DNA from: Pedosphaera parvula Ellin514
Lineage (GTDB): Bacteria > Verrucomicrobiota > Verrucomicrobiia > Limisphaerales > Pedosphaeraceae
Length of the DNA: 64,000 bases
Direction: 5' to 3'
NCBI RefSeq assembly: GCF_000172555.1
Contig: NZ_ABOX02000004.1
Span: 186,001 to 250,000, forward strand
The notes below the pieces were generated by a model. That model saw only the letters and a list, made by a program, of their open reading frames with translations, did not search any database and had not been told where the DNA came from. How positions within the stretch are numbered: position 1 is the first letter of the stretch; every line of letters starts with the position of its first letter. Position numbers and translations under genes: made by a program. Positions 63,646 through 64,000 of this stretch are shown piece by piece.

Positions 63646-64000
63646 ATGGCTGAGAGAATAATTTCGGATGTTTTGACCAAGCCGGACGCCGCGTTGGAAA
63701 TGACGCTGCGCCCCTCGCTTTTTTCCGATTTTACCGGCCAGCCGAAGGTCAAGGAACGTCTCGAAATCACGGTGGCCGCAGCGAAGCAGCGGAATGAAGC
63801 CTTGGATCACATCCTTTTGAGCGGTCCGCCGGGATTGGGAAAAACCACCCTCGCCAGCATCCTCGCCAAAGCCATGGGTGCCAGTTTCAAAAGCACCAGC
63901 GGTCCGACCATCGAAAAGGCGGCCGATCTCGCCGGGCTCCTCACCAATCTGGAGGCAGGAGATGTGCTGTTCATTGACGAAATCCACCGGATGCAACCAG
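63646..64000 (+). CDS. ruvB: Holliday junction branch-migration helicase RuvB, N-terminal part (runs off the window)
   Basis: The first 118 residues of RuvB, the hexameric AAA+ motor that drives branch migration with RuvA. They show [19 protein letters not shown], Walker [32 protein letters not shown] and Walker [11 protein letters not shown]. The start is the ATG giving [18 protein letters not shown]. The rest lies beyond base 64000. It is divergent from hppA. Confidence 0.95.
   Translation, partial: MAERIISDVLTKPDAALEMTLRPSLFSDFTGQPKVKERLEITVAAAKQRNEALDHILLSGPPGLGKTTLASILAKAMGASFKSTSGPTIEKAADLAGLLTNLEAGDVLFIDEIHRMQP

Noticed and set aside
1-64000. tRNA, rRNA genes and CRISPR arrays
   Set aside because: No cloverleaf-like sequence with T-loop consensus, no rRNA stretch and no regularly spaced direct repeats were seen.

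Overview
The window reads as a chromosomal segment of a Verrucomicrobia-type bacterium, probably of the Pedosphaera/Limisphaerales branch. This rests on gene content, not on a database search: a DUF1501 protein, an H-X9-DG type pseudopilin, a MglA/MglB/roadblock cluster next to a PATAN response regulator, a membrane pyrophosphatase, large Gly/Ser-rich lipoproteins, and secreted proteins ending in a 'T-S-x-x-G-P-Y-T-N' type module. Both strands are coding. No rRNA, tRNA or CRISPR array was found. Clear Shine-Dalgarno sequences are uncommon, so several starts are chosen by homology.

Region by region. 1-6.5 kb: the 3' end of clpB, then a redox cluster (NDH-2 fused to a cNMP-binding domain, a zinc-less MDR oxidoreductase, a cNMP-fused thioredoxin-reductase-like flavoprotein without CxxC, an aldo/keto reductase). 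6.5-16 kb: accessory envelope genes, namely small Zn-ribbon/membrane proteins, a frameshifted DUF1501 gene, two Gly/Ser-rich lipoproteins, a large secreted protein, an LMW-PTP-like protein and a CE1-like esterase. 16-27 kb: a multi-PAS histidine kinase with an Rcp1-like regulator, surface-glycan type membrane proteins with a DPM1-like GT2, and a NarX/NarL-like pair. 27-33 kb: a heavy-metal CBA efflux operon ending in an unannotated 51-codon gene. 33-38.9 kb: a GT4 glycosyltransferase, a uridine-kinase-like P-loop protein, fragments of a sugar transferase and a nucleotidyltransferase, a STAS plus RsbW-GAF-SpoIIE partner-switch pair, a response-regulator stub and an AP-superfamily phosphodiesterase. 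39-40.5 kb: one IS element. 40.5-47 kb: DUF1015, pseudopilin, CDF transporter, two tandem Zn-ribbon membrane proteins, argG, DUF4253 and SRPBCC genes. 47.2-52.8 kb: two divergent arms of a small-GTPase/roadblock system. 52.9-64 kb: housekeeping genes uppP, prmC, murA, hppA and ruvB (5' part), with a PQQ sugar dehydrogenase, PepSY-TM, LysM and BtuF-like proteins between them.

The most interesting items are these. (1) The divergent MglA/MglB/roadblock cluster contains a 702-aa adaptor with a duplicated unnamed domain and a Rec-PATAN-roadblock regulator, and looks like one polarity or motility signalling system. (2) Two short ORFs 12.6 kb apart share a C-terminal ending of the form A-P-x-H-G-x-G-Q-S, and in both the stop codon lies in the loop of a near-identical transcription terminator. 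(3) Short remnants of larger genes sit in intergenic gaps at 34993-35270 and 37545-37643. (4) The IS element carries its 25-bp end motif twice at each end.
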